Positions 1 through 9,086 of a DNA stretch of 64,000 bases are shown piece after piece (within the stretch, counting starts at the first letter, position 1; each line of letters starts with the position of its first letter). The position numbers and the translations under genes are program-made. The stretch comes from JAUCQB01 sp964586235 (GTDB taxonomy: Bacteria; Planctomycetota; Phycisphaerae; UBA1845; PWPN01), in assembly GCA_964586235.1 (NCBI GenBank), contig CAZPIO010000015.1:23525-87524 (forward strand). The letters are read 5' to 3'. A model generated the notes under the pieces. That model ran no database searches, was not told the DNA's origin, and worked only from the letters and a program-made list of their open reading frames with translations.

Positions 1-1258
1 CTACTTCCTCGACTTTAAGACGGCACGTCGGATCTGGATCGCTTAGGGCGTCGATCGTCATCTTCGCGAAGAGGAAGTTTCCGGAGGCGGGGCATTCAAT
101 GGCCCCGATCAGTTCATCGGGCCCACCCAGATTCAGGCATCCCGTGGGAAGTCCTCCGATTCTCTGAGTGATGTACGAATGCAGGTCCGCTAGGTTTTCC
201 TCGCGATCGGCATCGACATGCCGGCGGCGCACCCCATCAATTCTAAATCTGGCCAGTAGTGTCTGATCAGCGCGGCTCGTGATGATCAACCGAAGCCAGG
301 ACGGCATGATCCCGGCTGCGTCGGCGAGTAGGTCCGCTAGATCGGATCCCACCGCAGCGAGCGACTCGTCCAAGCCATCGACAACGAACACCCATGGCCC
401 GCTTACGACGAGCTGATTTCTGCACCTGCGCAGCGGGTCAGCGATGAGCGTCCGAAATAACGAGGCGGACTCATTCCACTTCGGTGTCGGCAGTCGCTCG
501 ATCTGTTCCCTGTACCAAGGCAGTTGGGCCGCCAGTTGATAGACGAGTCCGGCGATCCACGCGGCTGGCCGGCACGAGTCGATGTTTGATCGGGAGCAGA
601 AATGAACCCCTCGGACGTCCAGCCTGGCGGTCATCTGAGCCGCGATAGCACTCTTGCCCACGCCCGCATCTGCAGTAAGGAGCAGAAGCCGTGAATCGCC
701 CTGTTGCACCCAGTGGTGAATCAGCTCAAAAAGCCACTGGCGGCCCGTGAACGCGCCTCCGTGTTGCGCCAGTTCCGACTCGAAGTCCAGCGGATGATAA
801 TCCCTCCACCACGGGATCCCGCTGGTGACCTCCGGCCATTCCCGCAGGAACATTCGTCCGGTGCACTGAACCTGGTTGATCAGCCGGGGAAGCTGGGCAA
901 ACGCCGCTTCCGGGTCAGCAACGGCATCGACGTAGTTGAGCGATATGATCTGAATTGGAGGATCAACCTCGGCAATCCGGATAGGAATGATCGGCACTTT
1001 CCGCGCGAGAGCGAACAGCAGCTCGTTTCGGCAGAATCCCTCGGGGCGCAGGCTCCACGGTGACAGAAGCGCGATCAGAAGATCGCTGCCCGAAATCCCC
1101 ACCTCTATGCGGATATCGAACGGTGTTCCGATCAGAATGCCGTTCTCCGCATCGAGCCACGGCTCGTATCCTTCCGAGCGCAGCCAACCAGCCAGTCGTG
1201 CTGCGAACTCTGCCGCGTCCTGCCGTCCGTAGCTGATGAAGATGCGAGCTCTGCGCAT
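1..1258 (-). CDS. TIR-NACHT STAND protein, C-terminus beyond the window
   Basis: The reading frame stays open from an ATG at 1258 to the window edge, giving at least 419 residues. Residues 4-95 form a TIR domain: strand motif RIFISYGRQD, and an FCRNEL helix whose E79 aligns with the catalytic Glu of NAD-cleaving TIRs. A NACHT-type NTPase follows: Walker A ADAGVGKS at 196-203 and Walker B FVVDGLDES at about 291-299, with a sensor-like ITSRAD near 326. Known role of the family: TIR-STAND proteins act as defence sensors in which NTPase oligomerisation activates NAD depletion. The C-terminal sensor repeats are outside the window. The Shine-Dalgarno is weak (AAGG, 4 nt before ATG). A HEAT-repeat gene diverges from it across 255 bp. 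The domain calls are strong; the defence role is inferred from family and context. Confidence 0.9.
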   Translation of the reverse strand, partial: MRRARIFISYGRQDAAEFAARLAGWLRSEGYEPWLDAENGILIGTPFDIRIEVGISGSDLLIALLSPWSLRPEGFCRNELLFALARKVPIIPIRIAEVDPPIQIISLNYVDAVADPEAAFAQLPRLINQVQCTGRMFLREWPEVTSGIPWWRDYHPLDFESELAQHGGAFTGRQWLFELIHHWVQQGDSRLLLLTADAGVGKSAIAAQMTARLDVRGVHFCSRSNIDSCRPAAWIAGLVYQLAAQLPWYREQIERLPTPKWNESASLFRTLIADPLRRCRNQLVVSGPWVFVVDGLDESLAAVGSDLADLLADAAGIMPSWLRLIITSRADQTLLARFRIDGVRRRHVDADREENLADLHSYITQRIGGLPTGCLNLGGPDELIGAIECPASGNFLFAKMTIDALSDPDPTCRLKVEEV

Positions 1259-1513
1259 GGTGCCGTGCCTTATACCGCGCGGCCGGAGGCGGAGCAATGA
1301 GTTTTGACCAAAGGCAATACCTTGGCAGGTCCTTGAAGAACAACGCCAAGCACAGATGGCTGCTCAGGCAACGAGAATAGACTATTATAGAACCGCTGCT
1401 AGGATTGACCTGTGTGCGCGGACGGTACCGCAAAGCGGTTTGCGGCCCGTGGTCGGGGCTATTCTCGCGAGAGAACCCACGGTACTTCTACATGAGCAGG
1501 ACCGCGCACTGGA

Positions 1514-3001
1514 ATGGACGGCACCATGTCACGTGAAACGGCGAAGCGAGCGCATTTGTTGGCTGCCAGGCTGGCCGGCCGTGAGGATTGGCTTGCGAAG
1601 GCGCTGTCGCACGTGTACTCGCCTACCTGGCGGCCCGTGCTGCGGTCGCTGGGGGCTGTGCTGGACAGCCGCGCCCGCATATTCGTGGCTGCCCTTCTGA
1701 GGAAGAACTGCGAAGATCTGTGCTGTCGCCCGCTGGATGTCGCGGTCTCTGCCGCGATGGCGGCAGGCCGACAGGTTATGCCGACCGCGTTGCTCGAAAA
1801 GCTTGCTGAACAGGCTATCGCGCTACATTTCGATCAAACGATGTGGCCGCCTCGGGCCGTCTCATGGGCAATGCTTGAGGCGTGCTCTGAACACGCCGTG
1901 CCGCTGTTGATCGGCCGACTTTCCTCTCCTGATCCGATCGCTCGCGCCAGGGCTGCATTTGTGCTGGGCCGCCTGCAAGCGCATGAAGCCATCCGTGAAC
2001 TTGCAGGCCTCCTCAAAGATGAGGACAGCTTGGTGCGCGAATGGAGTGCCATGGCGCTGGGCACACTCGGCAGCGTCGCCGCGGTCGAACCGGCGTTACT
2101 GCAAGCGCAGCACGAAGAGTCGCTTGTCGAGCACGTCGCGCGGGGGATGTTCATGAGCCCACACCCGGGCGATGGCATCACCGCGCTGACTCGGTGCCTG
2201 GAAGGCAAGGGACGCGAAATGAAGTTGAGGGTGGCCCGTATACGAGCCCGTCATGGCCTTCCTCTCACCGTATCTTGTCTTCTTGAGTCCTTGGACACAG
2301 ACGATTGGAATACACGGGTCTGGGGGGCTGAAATCATCGGCCAGGGCGGGCCCCCAGAAGTTTTGCCTCATCTGATCGAACGATCATGCCACCCAAGCGC
2401 ATCCGTTCGCTGGGCCGCTGCTATGGCCGTCGGGTGCCTGGGAATGGCGGAAGGTATTCCGTATCTCGAGAGTCTGGCCCTCGACCAAGACAGCCATGTT
2501 CGCACCGCCGCGAACGACGCGCTGGCATGGAACAGAGCGGGCAAGAAGGTCCCGACGGTCAGAGGCTGGCTGGGCGCGGCTGGAAATCCCCGTCTGGTTC
2601 AGGAAATACGATCGCCTGCAGATGCGGCAGAGGTTGCACATCAATTAGGCGACGGTTACCCGGCCGTGCGGAAAGCGGCCCTGGAGGCCATCGCGCGAAG
2701 CGGTCCAGAATCGGTAGTCCAGTGGGCGACGAGCAAGCTGGATGATGAAAGCCAGTCGGATAGATGGCATGCTGCGCTGGCGCTGGGCGAGGTCGGAACT
2801 GCTGCGGTGGTGCCGGATCTGTTGCGGCTGCTGGAGGATCCGATACCCTTCGTCCGACACGCCGCTGTGCAGGCGACGGCGCGGCTTGGCTGGCGTCTCC
2901 AGATACCGATCCCAGTCGAGCAAGCACCAAGGCCACTACAGCTCCGGGCACAGCTGCTTAAGACTGCAATTGATCCGCTAGCCAGCGGCATTGAAGGATA
3001 G
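1514..3001 (+). CDS. HEAT-repeat protein, divergent from the TIR-NACHT gene
   Basis: This 495-residue cytoplasmic protein has no signal peptide. Residues 1-125 are an all-alpha-looking region I do not recognise. From about 130 onward there are HEAT/PBS-lyase-type repeats of about 31 residues with the pattern D..R..AA..LG (for example ARAAFVLGRL, REWSAMALGTLG, VRWAAAMAVGCLG, RWHAALALGEVG, VRHAAVQATARLG). HEAT arrays mediate protein-protein or nucleic-acid contacts and no catalytic motif is visible. ATG at 1526 is an alternative start four codons in; neither start has a convincing ribosome-binding site. Its divergent position beside the TIR-NACHT gene suggests a functional link, for example as a sensor or partner, but nothing in the sequence proves it. 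Confidence 0.8.
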   Translation: MDGTMSRETAKRAHLLAARLAGREDWLAKALSHVYSPTWRPVLRSLGAVLDSRARIFVAALLRKNCEDLCCRPLDVAVSAAMAAGRQVMPTALLEKLAEQAIALHFDQTMWPPRAVSWAMLEACSEHAVPLLIGRLSSPDPIARARAAFVLGRLQAHEAIRELAGLLKDEDSLVREWSAMALGTLGSVAAVEPALLQAQHEESLVEHVARGMFMSPHPGDGITALTRCLEGKGREMKLRVARIRARHGLPLTVSCLLESLDTDDWNTRVWGAEIIGQGGPPEVLPHLIERSCHPSASVRWAAAMAVGCLGMAEGIPYLESLALDQDSHVRTAANDALAWNRAGKKVPTVRGWLGAAGNPRLVQEIRSPADAAEVAHQLGDGYPAVRKAALEAIARSGPESVVQWATSKLDDESQSDRWHAALALGEVGTAAVVPDLLRLLEDPIPFVRHAAVQATARLGWRLQIPIPVEQAPRPLQLRAQLLKTAIDPLASGIEG

Positions 3002-3753
3002 CCGTTACAGTGCCGATGCTGAAGGTCCTCCTACGTGGCGCGTTGCGCCCGAAGTGAGGAGGTAGGACGGACAGGTTCAGCGTCGGGGTGCCCAATGCGT
3101 TCCGTTCTCGGGAGCTGCCCTGTGACGTGAAGGGGCCCTCGGAGAAGGTCGGCTTCTCAGTGAAGAACGTCCCGCTGACGGTTGTGGGCAGATTCTTCGA
3201 CATAAGTTCTCGAGCTCACGTCACTTGCGTGTGCCACACAGCAGGTCCGAAGCGCATACGGTTTTGCGCGCGGACCAGTTTCTCCCTGCTCCTCCGGAGG
3301 AATCCCAAGCCCAAGCCGCTGCTTCAGTCGGTGGTGCATCGCGTCGCGTTGGTCCTGCCGAAACTCATGGTCAGCTGAGCTTCCGGGTCTTCAATGATTC
3401 TCCATTTTGGCGGGAGTTCCCGTCATTCTCCGACGATGCGATCCAACGCCGCTGAAGCCGTCATCGTAGGCAGGGCTTTGCGTTCTGGTCGCGGCCTCTC
3501 TCGTTACGGCTCGCTCCGTCGAGACGAGCCAGTTGCCGTCCGGACGAGCCTCATGGTGAAGCCGGCCTGAACGCAGCCGACCTGTCGCAGGTCAACATCC
3601 GGAGTAACCTTGAGCATGCGGCCGTCGCAGTGAAGCCCCTCGGCCACGAAGTTGGGCCGAAAACTATGGACAGGATATGGACAGCATTTCGGTTGGCGCA
3701 GTGATGCAGAACCGAACATGACGTTCGTAAACGCGATTCCCTGCTCGACTTAC
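3002..3753. other. Intergenic, no supported gene
   Basis: Short open frames exist on both strands. One on the minus strand at about 3504-3719 has a plausible amino-acid composition (RPNFVAEGLHCDGRMLKVTP) but matches no family I know and lacks a clear start. It could be eroded coding sequence from a mobile or accessory gene. No RNA gene or clear terminator was found. Confidence 0.4.
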
Positions 3754-3844
3754 TACCACCAAGGCGAATTGAACACCTGTCTCCAGGACGAGAACCCGAT
3801 GTCCGTCGAGGCAAAAGACGAAAGGACATGCCGTTCGTAAACGC
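3723..3844. repeat. Direct repeat flanking the tRNA-Glu duplication
   Basis: GTTCGTAAACGC occurs at 3723-3734 and again at 3833-3844. Each copy lies about 20-30 bp before the 3' end of a tRNA-Glu-like sequence. The offset (110 bp) equals the offset between the two tRNA copies (109-110 bp), so a tRNA plus its 3' flank was duplicated as one unit that then diverged. Confidence 0.75.
3754..3827 (-). pseudogene. Decayed tRNA-Glu(CTC)-like copy
   Basis: It aligns with the intact tRNA-Glu 109 bp away with only one inserted base (in the D loop). The anticodon loop reads TTCTCGT, so the CTC anticodon is kept. The D, anticodon and T stems can still pair, with a T-stem G-C pair replaced by a T-G wobble and the T loop TTCAATT intact. 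The acceptor stem is spoiled (at least two mismatches plus several wobbles), so I call it a pseudogene or tRNA-like element rather than a working tRNA. Confidence 0.65.
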
Positions 3845-3862
3845 ATGTCCTTTCAGGAATTA

Positions 3863-3935
3863 TACCCCCAAGGGGACTCGAACCCCTGTCTCCAGGATGA
3901 GAACCTGATATCCTAGGCCACTAGACGATGGGGGC
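3863..3935 (-). tRNA. tRNA-Glu (anticodon CTC)
   Basis: The cloverleaf folds cleanly: acceptor GCCCCCA/TGGGGGT (first pair G-T), D arm GTCT/GGAT, anticodon stem TCAGG/CCTGG with loop TTCTCAT (anticodon CTC reading GAG), and T stem AGGGG/CCCCT with loop TTCGAGT. The discriminator base is A and CCA is not encoded. Its 3' end points toward the accessory TIR-NACHT/HEAT region. Confidence 0.93.
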
Positions 3936-4099
3936 AGGCCTTCGGCAAAACAGCCATTAACTGCATTACCTTAGCCAGATCGGTCGAAAAGATCAACCGA
4001 CTCGAGAGCCTTTTGGGGTAGCTGGGAGCTGGTAGGCCCAGTCTGCAGCGGTCGGTTTCAGACGAAAAACCGCCGTTCCGCAGATCGCCGCTATTCAAT

Positions 4100-5296
4100 T
4101 CATTTACTCTTGAAATGACGGTCCAGGGCAGCAACCAGGGCGTCGACGTCCGATTCCCGGTGCTCGGCCGACAGGCTGATCCGCAGCCTGGCCGTACCTT
4201 TGGGAACAGTTGGTGGTCGGATGGCCGGGACAAGAAAGCCCTCTTCCTGCAATCGGCTGGACAGATCCACGGCCTGCTCGCCCGATCCCACGATCAGGGG
4301 GATGATCTGGCTGCATGACTCGCCGATGTCCCAGCCCCGCCGGTCGCGGAGCTCGGCCCTGAGATGGGCCGCCAAGCTCAGCACGCGGCGTCGGCGCTCC
4401 GGCTCGCGATCCACCAGATCGAGAGCAGCCATCCCCGCCGCGCAAGCCGCCGGGGGCAGGGCCGTAGTGTAGATGAATGGTCGGGCGACGTTGACCAGCC
4501 AGTCGATGATCTCGTGCGAGGCCGCCATAAACCCGCCGATACCGCCCAGGGCCTTGCTCAGAGTCCCGACCACGACATCAATGCCTGCCTCAACGCCCAT
4601 CGCCTCCGCTGCGCCCCGTCCATGATCCCCCCAGACACCTGTGGCGTGCGCCTCGTCGATGATCAGCAAGGCGCCATAGTAGGTCTTTAGTTCAACTATT
4701 GCTGAAAGATCGGCGACATCTCCATCCATGCTGAACAATGAGTCCGTAACAATAATCCGGTATCGAGCCGAGCCTGTTTTCTGCAGCAGCCGGGCGAGCC
4801 TAGCGTAATCCCGGTGCGGAAACACACGCACCACAGGAGCATCCCCGCCCCCCGGCCCCCCGGCAAAGGCCGCATCGATAATGCTGGCGTGGTTGAGCTT
4901 ATCAATGAAGATCACATCGCCCCGCCCAGCCAGCCCTCGTATGGCGGCCAGGTTTGCATGGTATCCGGTCGAGCACACCAGGGCGGCCTGAGTGCCTTTG
5001 AAGTTGGCCAGCCGGGTTTCCAGCTCGGTGTGAGGCTGAAGGGTTCCGCAAACCAGGCGGGAAGCCCCAGCCCCCCAGCCCCAGGTGTCCACAGCCTTCT
5101 TGACCGCCTCCCGTACGTACGGGTGGCCGGCCAGACCGAGGTAATCATTGCTGCTCAGGTTGCAGATTCGACGGCCGTTGAGCACCACGTAGGGCCCCTG
5201 TCCCGACTCGATCGTCCTGAGCGATCGAAGCAGACATTGAGCCCTTAGTTCGGCCAGTCGGTCGGCCCAGCCGGAAGGTGGGTTCTCGGGATTCAT
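4100..5296 (-). CDS. bioF: 8-amino-7-oxononanoate synthase
   Basis: The enzyme is PLP-dependent and condenses pimeloyl-ACP/CoA with L-alanine to give 8-amino-7-oxononanoate in biotin synthesis, in the cytoplasm. The 398-residue length is typical. Family motifs are present in order: LSSNDYLGLAGHP near residue 47, the glycine-rich GAGASRLVCG, IDEAHATGVWG with the PLP-ring Asp and His, and TLSKALGG with the Schiff-base lysine near 240. The first motif favours BioF over the related Kbl. The ATG at 5296 overlaps the stop of the upstream small Cys-rich gene by 4 bp, so the two are probably translationally coupled. No bioA, bioB or bioD is in the window. Confidence 0.95.
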   Translation of the reverse strand: MNPENPPSGWADRLAELRAQCLLRSLRTIESGQGPYVVLNGRRICNLSSNDYLGLAGHPYVREAVKKAVDTWGWGAGASRLVCGTLQPHTELETRLANFKGTQAALVCSTGYHANLAAIRGLAGRGDVIFIDKLNHASIIDAAFAGGPGGGDAPVVRVFPHRDYARLARLLQKTGSARYRIIVTDSLFSMDGDVADLSAIVELKTYYGALLIIDEAHATGVWGDHGRGAAEAMGVEAGIDVVVGTLSKALGGIGGFMAASHEIIDWLVNVARPFIYTTALPPAACAAGMAALDLVDREPERRRRVLSLAAHLRAELRDRRGWDIGESCSQIIPLIVGSGEQAVDLSSRLQEEGFLVPAIRPPTVPKGTARLRISLSAEHRESDVDALVAALDRHFKSK

Positions 5297-5553
5297 GGCT
5301 GTCGATCCGGCCGGCTCTGCGGCGCATCAGAAGAGGCTTGCCCCGCGTCGGCCGGCGCGGCGTCTGTCATCTGCTCCGGCGGCGACTCCGCTGTTTCCTC
5401 CGACCTTCGAGGCGGGCAGACCAGATCGCCGCACGAACACCCACACCCCGACCCGCTTCGACGGCGCAGCAGGACGCCCAGAAACCCGCCCACCGCCGCC
5501 ACCAGAAGTATCACCCCCACAATGTCCGCAGCATCCGCCAGCATCACAGTCAT
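5293..5553 (-). CDS. Small single-pass membrane protein with Cys-rich tail (FeoB-associated type)
   Basis: Starting at the ATG at 5553 gives 86 residues; the open frame extends upstream to 5685, but that part lacks protein-like features. A hydrophobic segment (about 10-28) is followed by LLRRR and then a GCGCSCGDLVC cluster, the architecture of FeoB-associated Cys-rich membrane proteins. The rest is Pro/Ala/Glu-rich and looks disordered. A metal or redox role is plausible from the cysteines, but feoA/feoB are not nearby. Its stop codon overlaps the bioF start (ATGA), so it is in the same operon. Confidence 0.6.
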   Translation of the reverse strand: MTVMLADAADIVGVILLVAAVGGFLGVLLRRRSGSGCGCSCGDLVCPPRRSEETAESPPEQMTDAAPADAGQASSDAPQSRPDRQP

Positions 5554-5739
5554 TGTCGCGGCCAACCGGCCCGCCGACAAGCTTGGAGGATGTGAGTGGT
5601 CGAAGTAGCCAATCAGGCACTTCTCAAGGCTCTCGTCCAGGGGCCGAGCGACGGACAGCAGCAAAATCGGGCTGCCGTTGGGCAACGCGTTGTCGCTTTC
5701 GCAGACGACCCGTGCTCCGAATTACCCGGTCAATGATTC

Positions 5740-5768
5740 TTGCCAGCCTGGTCACGAGTCGGTAGAAT
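5740..5768 (+). promoter_or_regulatory. Sigma70-type promoter for the 5938 gene
   Basis: TTGCCA (5740-5745), a 17-bp spacer, then TAGAAT (5763-5768). It lies about 170 bp before the 5938 start, in the gap between divergent genes, which implies a long leader. Call by consensus only. Confidence 0.5.
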
Positions 5769-5937
5769 CCGTGTCGGATACTGGTTGTTTTCTGAGGCTG
5801 CGTCCTCGAGGAGGGGAACCCAGTACACGCAACTCATGGAAAGCGGCATCGCGCCCAGAAGCTCCGTGCTCCCTTCCGCAAGAAGCGAGTGGCCCGACCG
5901 GGCAGAAGACATAAACACTCAGAGAAGGAGGTGGCGG

Positions 5938-8721
5938 ATGTGTCGAATTCTGTCTCTGTTGACCGTGCTGACAACTTATTCAGCTATTTACGGGCAAAAC
6001 CTGCTGGTCAATGGCAGCTTCCAAGATCCGCTTGGGGCCAAGGCTACGGTCACCATCTCGGGTAACGTGTCGGACGGAGACACGATAGAGATCGATACCT
6101 CCGGGGTGAACCGCGTGTACGAGTTCGACACGGGCGACGGAATCGATCCCGGCAGCGATGTGGCGGTGAACGTCAGCGGAGGAATGGACAAGAAAAACGC
6201 CCGCCGAGAATTGAAAACGGCGATCAACGCGGATGCGGCAGCCCCGTGCAACGCAGACACCACGATACCCGGTGATACCGTATTGCTCACCTGGAGAGTG
6301 ACCGGCGGTGTGGGCGCCACCAACACCAACAACACCGACGCCAACAACTCGATCAACGTCACGAGCTTCGTGGACCCAGGTTGCCTGCAGGACTTCGAGC
6401 CGGTGCCGGCCTGGCCGGCATGGGAGGGCACTGCCCGTCGTAACGGTGATATTTATGTCCCCACGTGTCCCCGGGGAGGCGATGGCGTTCACGCCAGCCT
6501 GCAGTACTGGGGTTCGAGCGCTGTGAGCATCTATCAAACCGTAGACGGTTTGACGGCGGGAACCGCATACACCCTTCAGGGCGTCTGGTGGATTGGCCAC
6601 GGAACCACTGACGGCGAGAACACGGCAACGGCTGAGCTGCACGACGGCTCCGATCCGACCGCCCCGCTCATTGCCGGGGCGGAGGTGGTCGTGGACTACG
6701 ACGGCGATACCGGCGAGTGGCTTCCGTTCCTGGTGCACGGTGCACCTACGGGGACGAGCATGACCGTGGTGCTGCGGACGAGTAACACCGGGCCGATGGG
6801 CTATGCGATGCACGTTGATGATTGCGTGCTGGAGGAAGGGGCGTTGTGCCCGAACCCGCCGAGCATCGACAGCATCCTTCCGGCCTATGGTGTTCAAGGG
6901 AACCCATCTGCGGGCGTAACGATTGGCGGCTCGAACTACGTGGGCGATTCCACGACGGTGAAGCTGAAGAAGGTCGGCGCAGCGGATGAAATCCCCGGTG
7001 ACAACGTACAGGTGGCAGGGGACGGCAAGAGCCTGACGTGCAGCTTCGACCTGACGGCGGCCGCGCAGGGCCGCTGGAACGTCGAGGTGACGGTGACCGG
7101 CGAGAACTGTCCGCCGGCAACGCTGCCCAGTAAATTCGTGGTGGTTCTGCCGGCTTTCAGCAACGGCAGCTTCGAGGATCCGGACCCCGGTAATGCCGGC
7201 TGTTCGGCCGCGACGGAGAACGGCGCTCCTCGCGACTGGCTGCGGCTTCAGGTCGCCGAATACGGGTGGGACGACCTGCTGTACCGTGACGAGATCGATG
7301 ATTACCCGCCGACCTGCGGCAATCCGTTTCCCGACGGCGGCTATCATTACGCCAGTTCGTGGTCCGCTGACGATGGCCATGCCGGTGCGGAGGGCCGGAT
7401 CTTCCAGACGTTCGCCGCTGATGCCGGAAAGGAGTACACCATCAGCGGCTACTTCGCCGGCGGTGGCAACAACACGGTAACGCTCTCGCTCCTGGATGGC
7501 GATGAGGATGCCTCATCACTGGCAACAACGACCATCAGCACCGGCGGCACCTACGATTGGATGTTCGCGTTCGCCCATGGAGCCCCCACCGGCGGCCTGC
7601 TGACCGCTGAATGGAAAATCCGTCTGACAGGCGCAGGGCCGCATGCCGCCCACGCAGACAACCTGAGCATCGCCGTTTGCGTCGACCCGATCACGGTAAC
7701 GGGCGTTAACCCCGCCCGGGGTGTGAACGACGGCACAGCGAGCGTCACCGTGACCGGGACGGGTTTCACCGGCGCGCCCTCGGTAGCCCTGATGGGGGCT
7801 GGAGCGGCGATCCTGGCCACCGTCAACGGCGTGAGTGGGACGGAGATCTCATGCGATTTCGACCTGGCCGGCGCGACCTCCGGCTACTACGACCTGGTCG
7901 TGCAGCAGGAAGGGTGCGTCGCCAGGCTGCCCGGCGAGTTTCTCGTGCTCGGCAAGGGCTTGACGAACGGCGACTTCGAGGAGCCTCTGGTAGGCCTGGA
8001 TTGCGGAAAGCTGACGATCGGCGCCTCCGGCTGGAACTACACCGACGACTGGTGGCGCGAGCACAATCGCTGGCAGCCAACCTGCCCGAGAAGCGTTCCG
8101 GAACCGGTTCCGCCCGAAGGGTACGGTCACTTCCAAAGCATGACCACCGCTACAGGCAAGCTCGAGCGAGCGTGGCAGATCATCTCGGTGACGCCTGGCA
8201 GCTACTACAGGTTCAGCGGCTGGTTTGCGGGTGGCGGCACAAACACCGTGAAGATCAGGCTCATGGAGGGGGCCGACCCCGACCCCGGCACTCTGAATGA
8301 GATCGCCTCAACCACCGCTTATACCTGCGGTTCGGGCTGCAGCACGTACAACTGGACTTACGCGGAGGTGGTGGGCGGTACGCCGGGCGATGTCATGACG
8401 GTGATATGGGAAATGACGGATGCTTCCGACAGCTCCGCCACGCACGCGGACGGTCTGACCTTCGAGCCCGCCTGCCACGATCCTTTTGCCGACGCCGACG
8501 TGGACAGCGATGTGGACCAGGCTGACTTCGCTATCCTGCAGCTCTGCGTCACCGGCACAGACAATCCGCCGATCCCGGGCAATCCGTCGTACTGTATGTG
8601 CTTCAACCGGGACTTCGACAATGACGTCGATCCAACCGACGTCCACTTATTCGAGGCCTGCTCGAGCGGTCCTGCGGTCCCGGCCGATGCGTGCTGCGAC
8701 GGTGGGGATGGCTGTCCGTAA
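5938..8721 (+). CDS. Secreted multi-domain protein: jelly-roll and IPT/TIG repeats, dockerin-like C-terminus
   Basis: I chose ATG 5938 because GAAGGAGG lies 5 nt upstream and a signal peptide follows at once (MCRILSLLTVLTTYSAIYG), giving 927 residues. Three carbohydrate-binding-like jelly-roll units begin with the recurring NGSF/NGDFE(E)P motif near 24, 408 and 677. They are separated by two IPT/TIG Ig-like domains (about 310-400 and 585-670). Residues about 847-927 are a dockerin-like pair of calcium loops: DADVDSDVDQADF, then NRDFDNDVDPTDV, each followed by Cys and an SG/TG turn, ending CCDGGDGCP. It is an extracellular, probably glycan-binding or structural protein; no catalytic motif was seen. 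The same tail occurs on four other proteins in the window. Confidence 0.85.
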   Translation: MCRILSLLTVLTTYSAIYGQNLLVNGSFQDPLGAKATVTISGNVSDGDTIEIDTSGVNRVYEFDTGDGIDPGSDVAVNVSGGMDKKNARRELKTAINADAAAPCNADTTIPGDTVLLTWRVTGGVGATNTNNTDANNSINVTSFVDPGCLQDFEPVPAWPAWEGTARRNGDIYVPTCPRGGDGVHASLQYWGSSAVSIYQTVDGLTAGTAYTLQGVWWIGHGTTDGENTATAELHDGSDPTAPLIAGAEVVVDYDGDTGEWLPFLVHGAPTGTSMTVVLRTSNTGPMGYAMHVDDCVLEEGALCPNPPSIDSILPAYGVQGNPSAGVTIGGSNYVGDSTTVKLKKVGAADEIPGDNVQVAGDGKSLTCSFDLTAAAQGRWNVEVTVTGENCPPATLPSKFVVVLPAFSNGSFEDPDPGNAGCSAATENGAPRDWLRLQVAEYGWDDLLYRDEIDDYPPTCGNPFPDGGYHYASSWSADDGHAGAEGRIFQTFAADAGKEYTISGYFAGGGNNTVTLSLLDGDEDASSLATTTISTGGTYDWMFAFAHGAPTGGLLTAEWKIRLTGAGPHAAHADNLSIAVCVDPITVTGVNPARGVNDGTASVTVTGTGFTGAPSVALMGAGAAILATVNGVSGTEISCDFDLAGATSGYYDLVVQQEGCVARLPGEFLVLGKGLTNGDFEEPLVGLDCGKLTIGASGWNYTDDWWREHNRWQPTCPRSVPEPVPPEGYGHFQSMTTATGKLERAWQIISVTPGSYYRFSGWFAGGGTNTVKIRLMEGADPDPGTLNEIASTTAYTCGSGCSTYNWTYAEVVGGTPGDVMTVIWEMTDASDSSATHADGLTFEPACHDPFADADVDSDVDQADFAILQLCVTGTDNPPIPGNPSYCMCFNRDFDNDVDPTDVHLFEACSSGPAVPADACCDGGDGCP

Positions 8722-9086
8722 TCATCGGATCATACTTGTCACGTCCGGCGGCAGGGCCGACTCGCGGCTGAGACCCATTCGGCGTCGCGAGCAGGGGCAC
8801 GTGGCCGGCTGGGCTGCAGGTGCAGGCACGAAGGGCCTGCTCAAGGCTATGTCGCGCGCATCTCAGATCCCGCCGGCCGTCGGCGGCCCAAAACCGTGGA
8901 CATTTTTGCTGTTTCCACTTCAATCGCTCAGCCACCAGGTTTTTTCTGCTTGACACCGTGGCCGTTCGTGATAGCATGGCGTCCAGCAATTCAGGTAGAG
9001 AGGGAATAGCGTACCTGTGTGGAAAGTCGCACAAGGCTCTGAGATCCATCCATAGCACAACACGATTGCCGCAAAGGAGGAGAACC
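8722..9086. other. Intergenic leader region
   Basis: No supported gene. It contains the promoter at 8950-8977 and about 110 bp of leader for the PEP-CTERM gene. No clear terminator is visible after the gene ending at 8721. Confidence 0.5.
8950..8977 (+). promoter_or_regulatory. Sigma70-type promoter for the 9087 PEP-CTERM gene
   Basis: A perfect TTGACA (8950-8955), 16-bp spacer and TAGCAT (8972-8977). The start codon is about 110 bp downstream. Confidence 0.6.

Noticed and set aside
5980..7380. Long minus-strand open frame (466 codons) opposite the 5938 gene
   Set aside because: Composition is Arg/Val/His-rich with no domain; the plus strand has signal peptide, repeats and dockerin motifs. 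Antisense frames stay open by GC bias.
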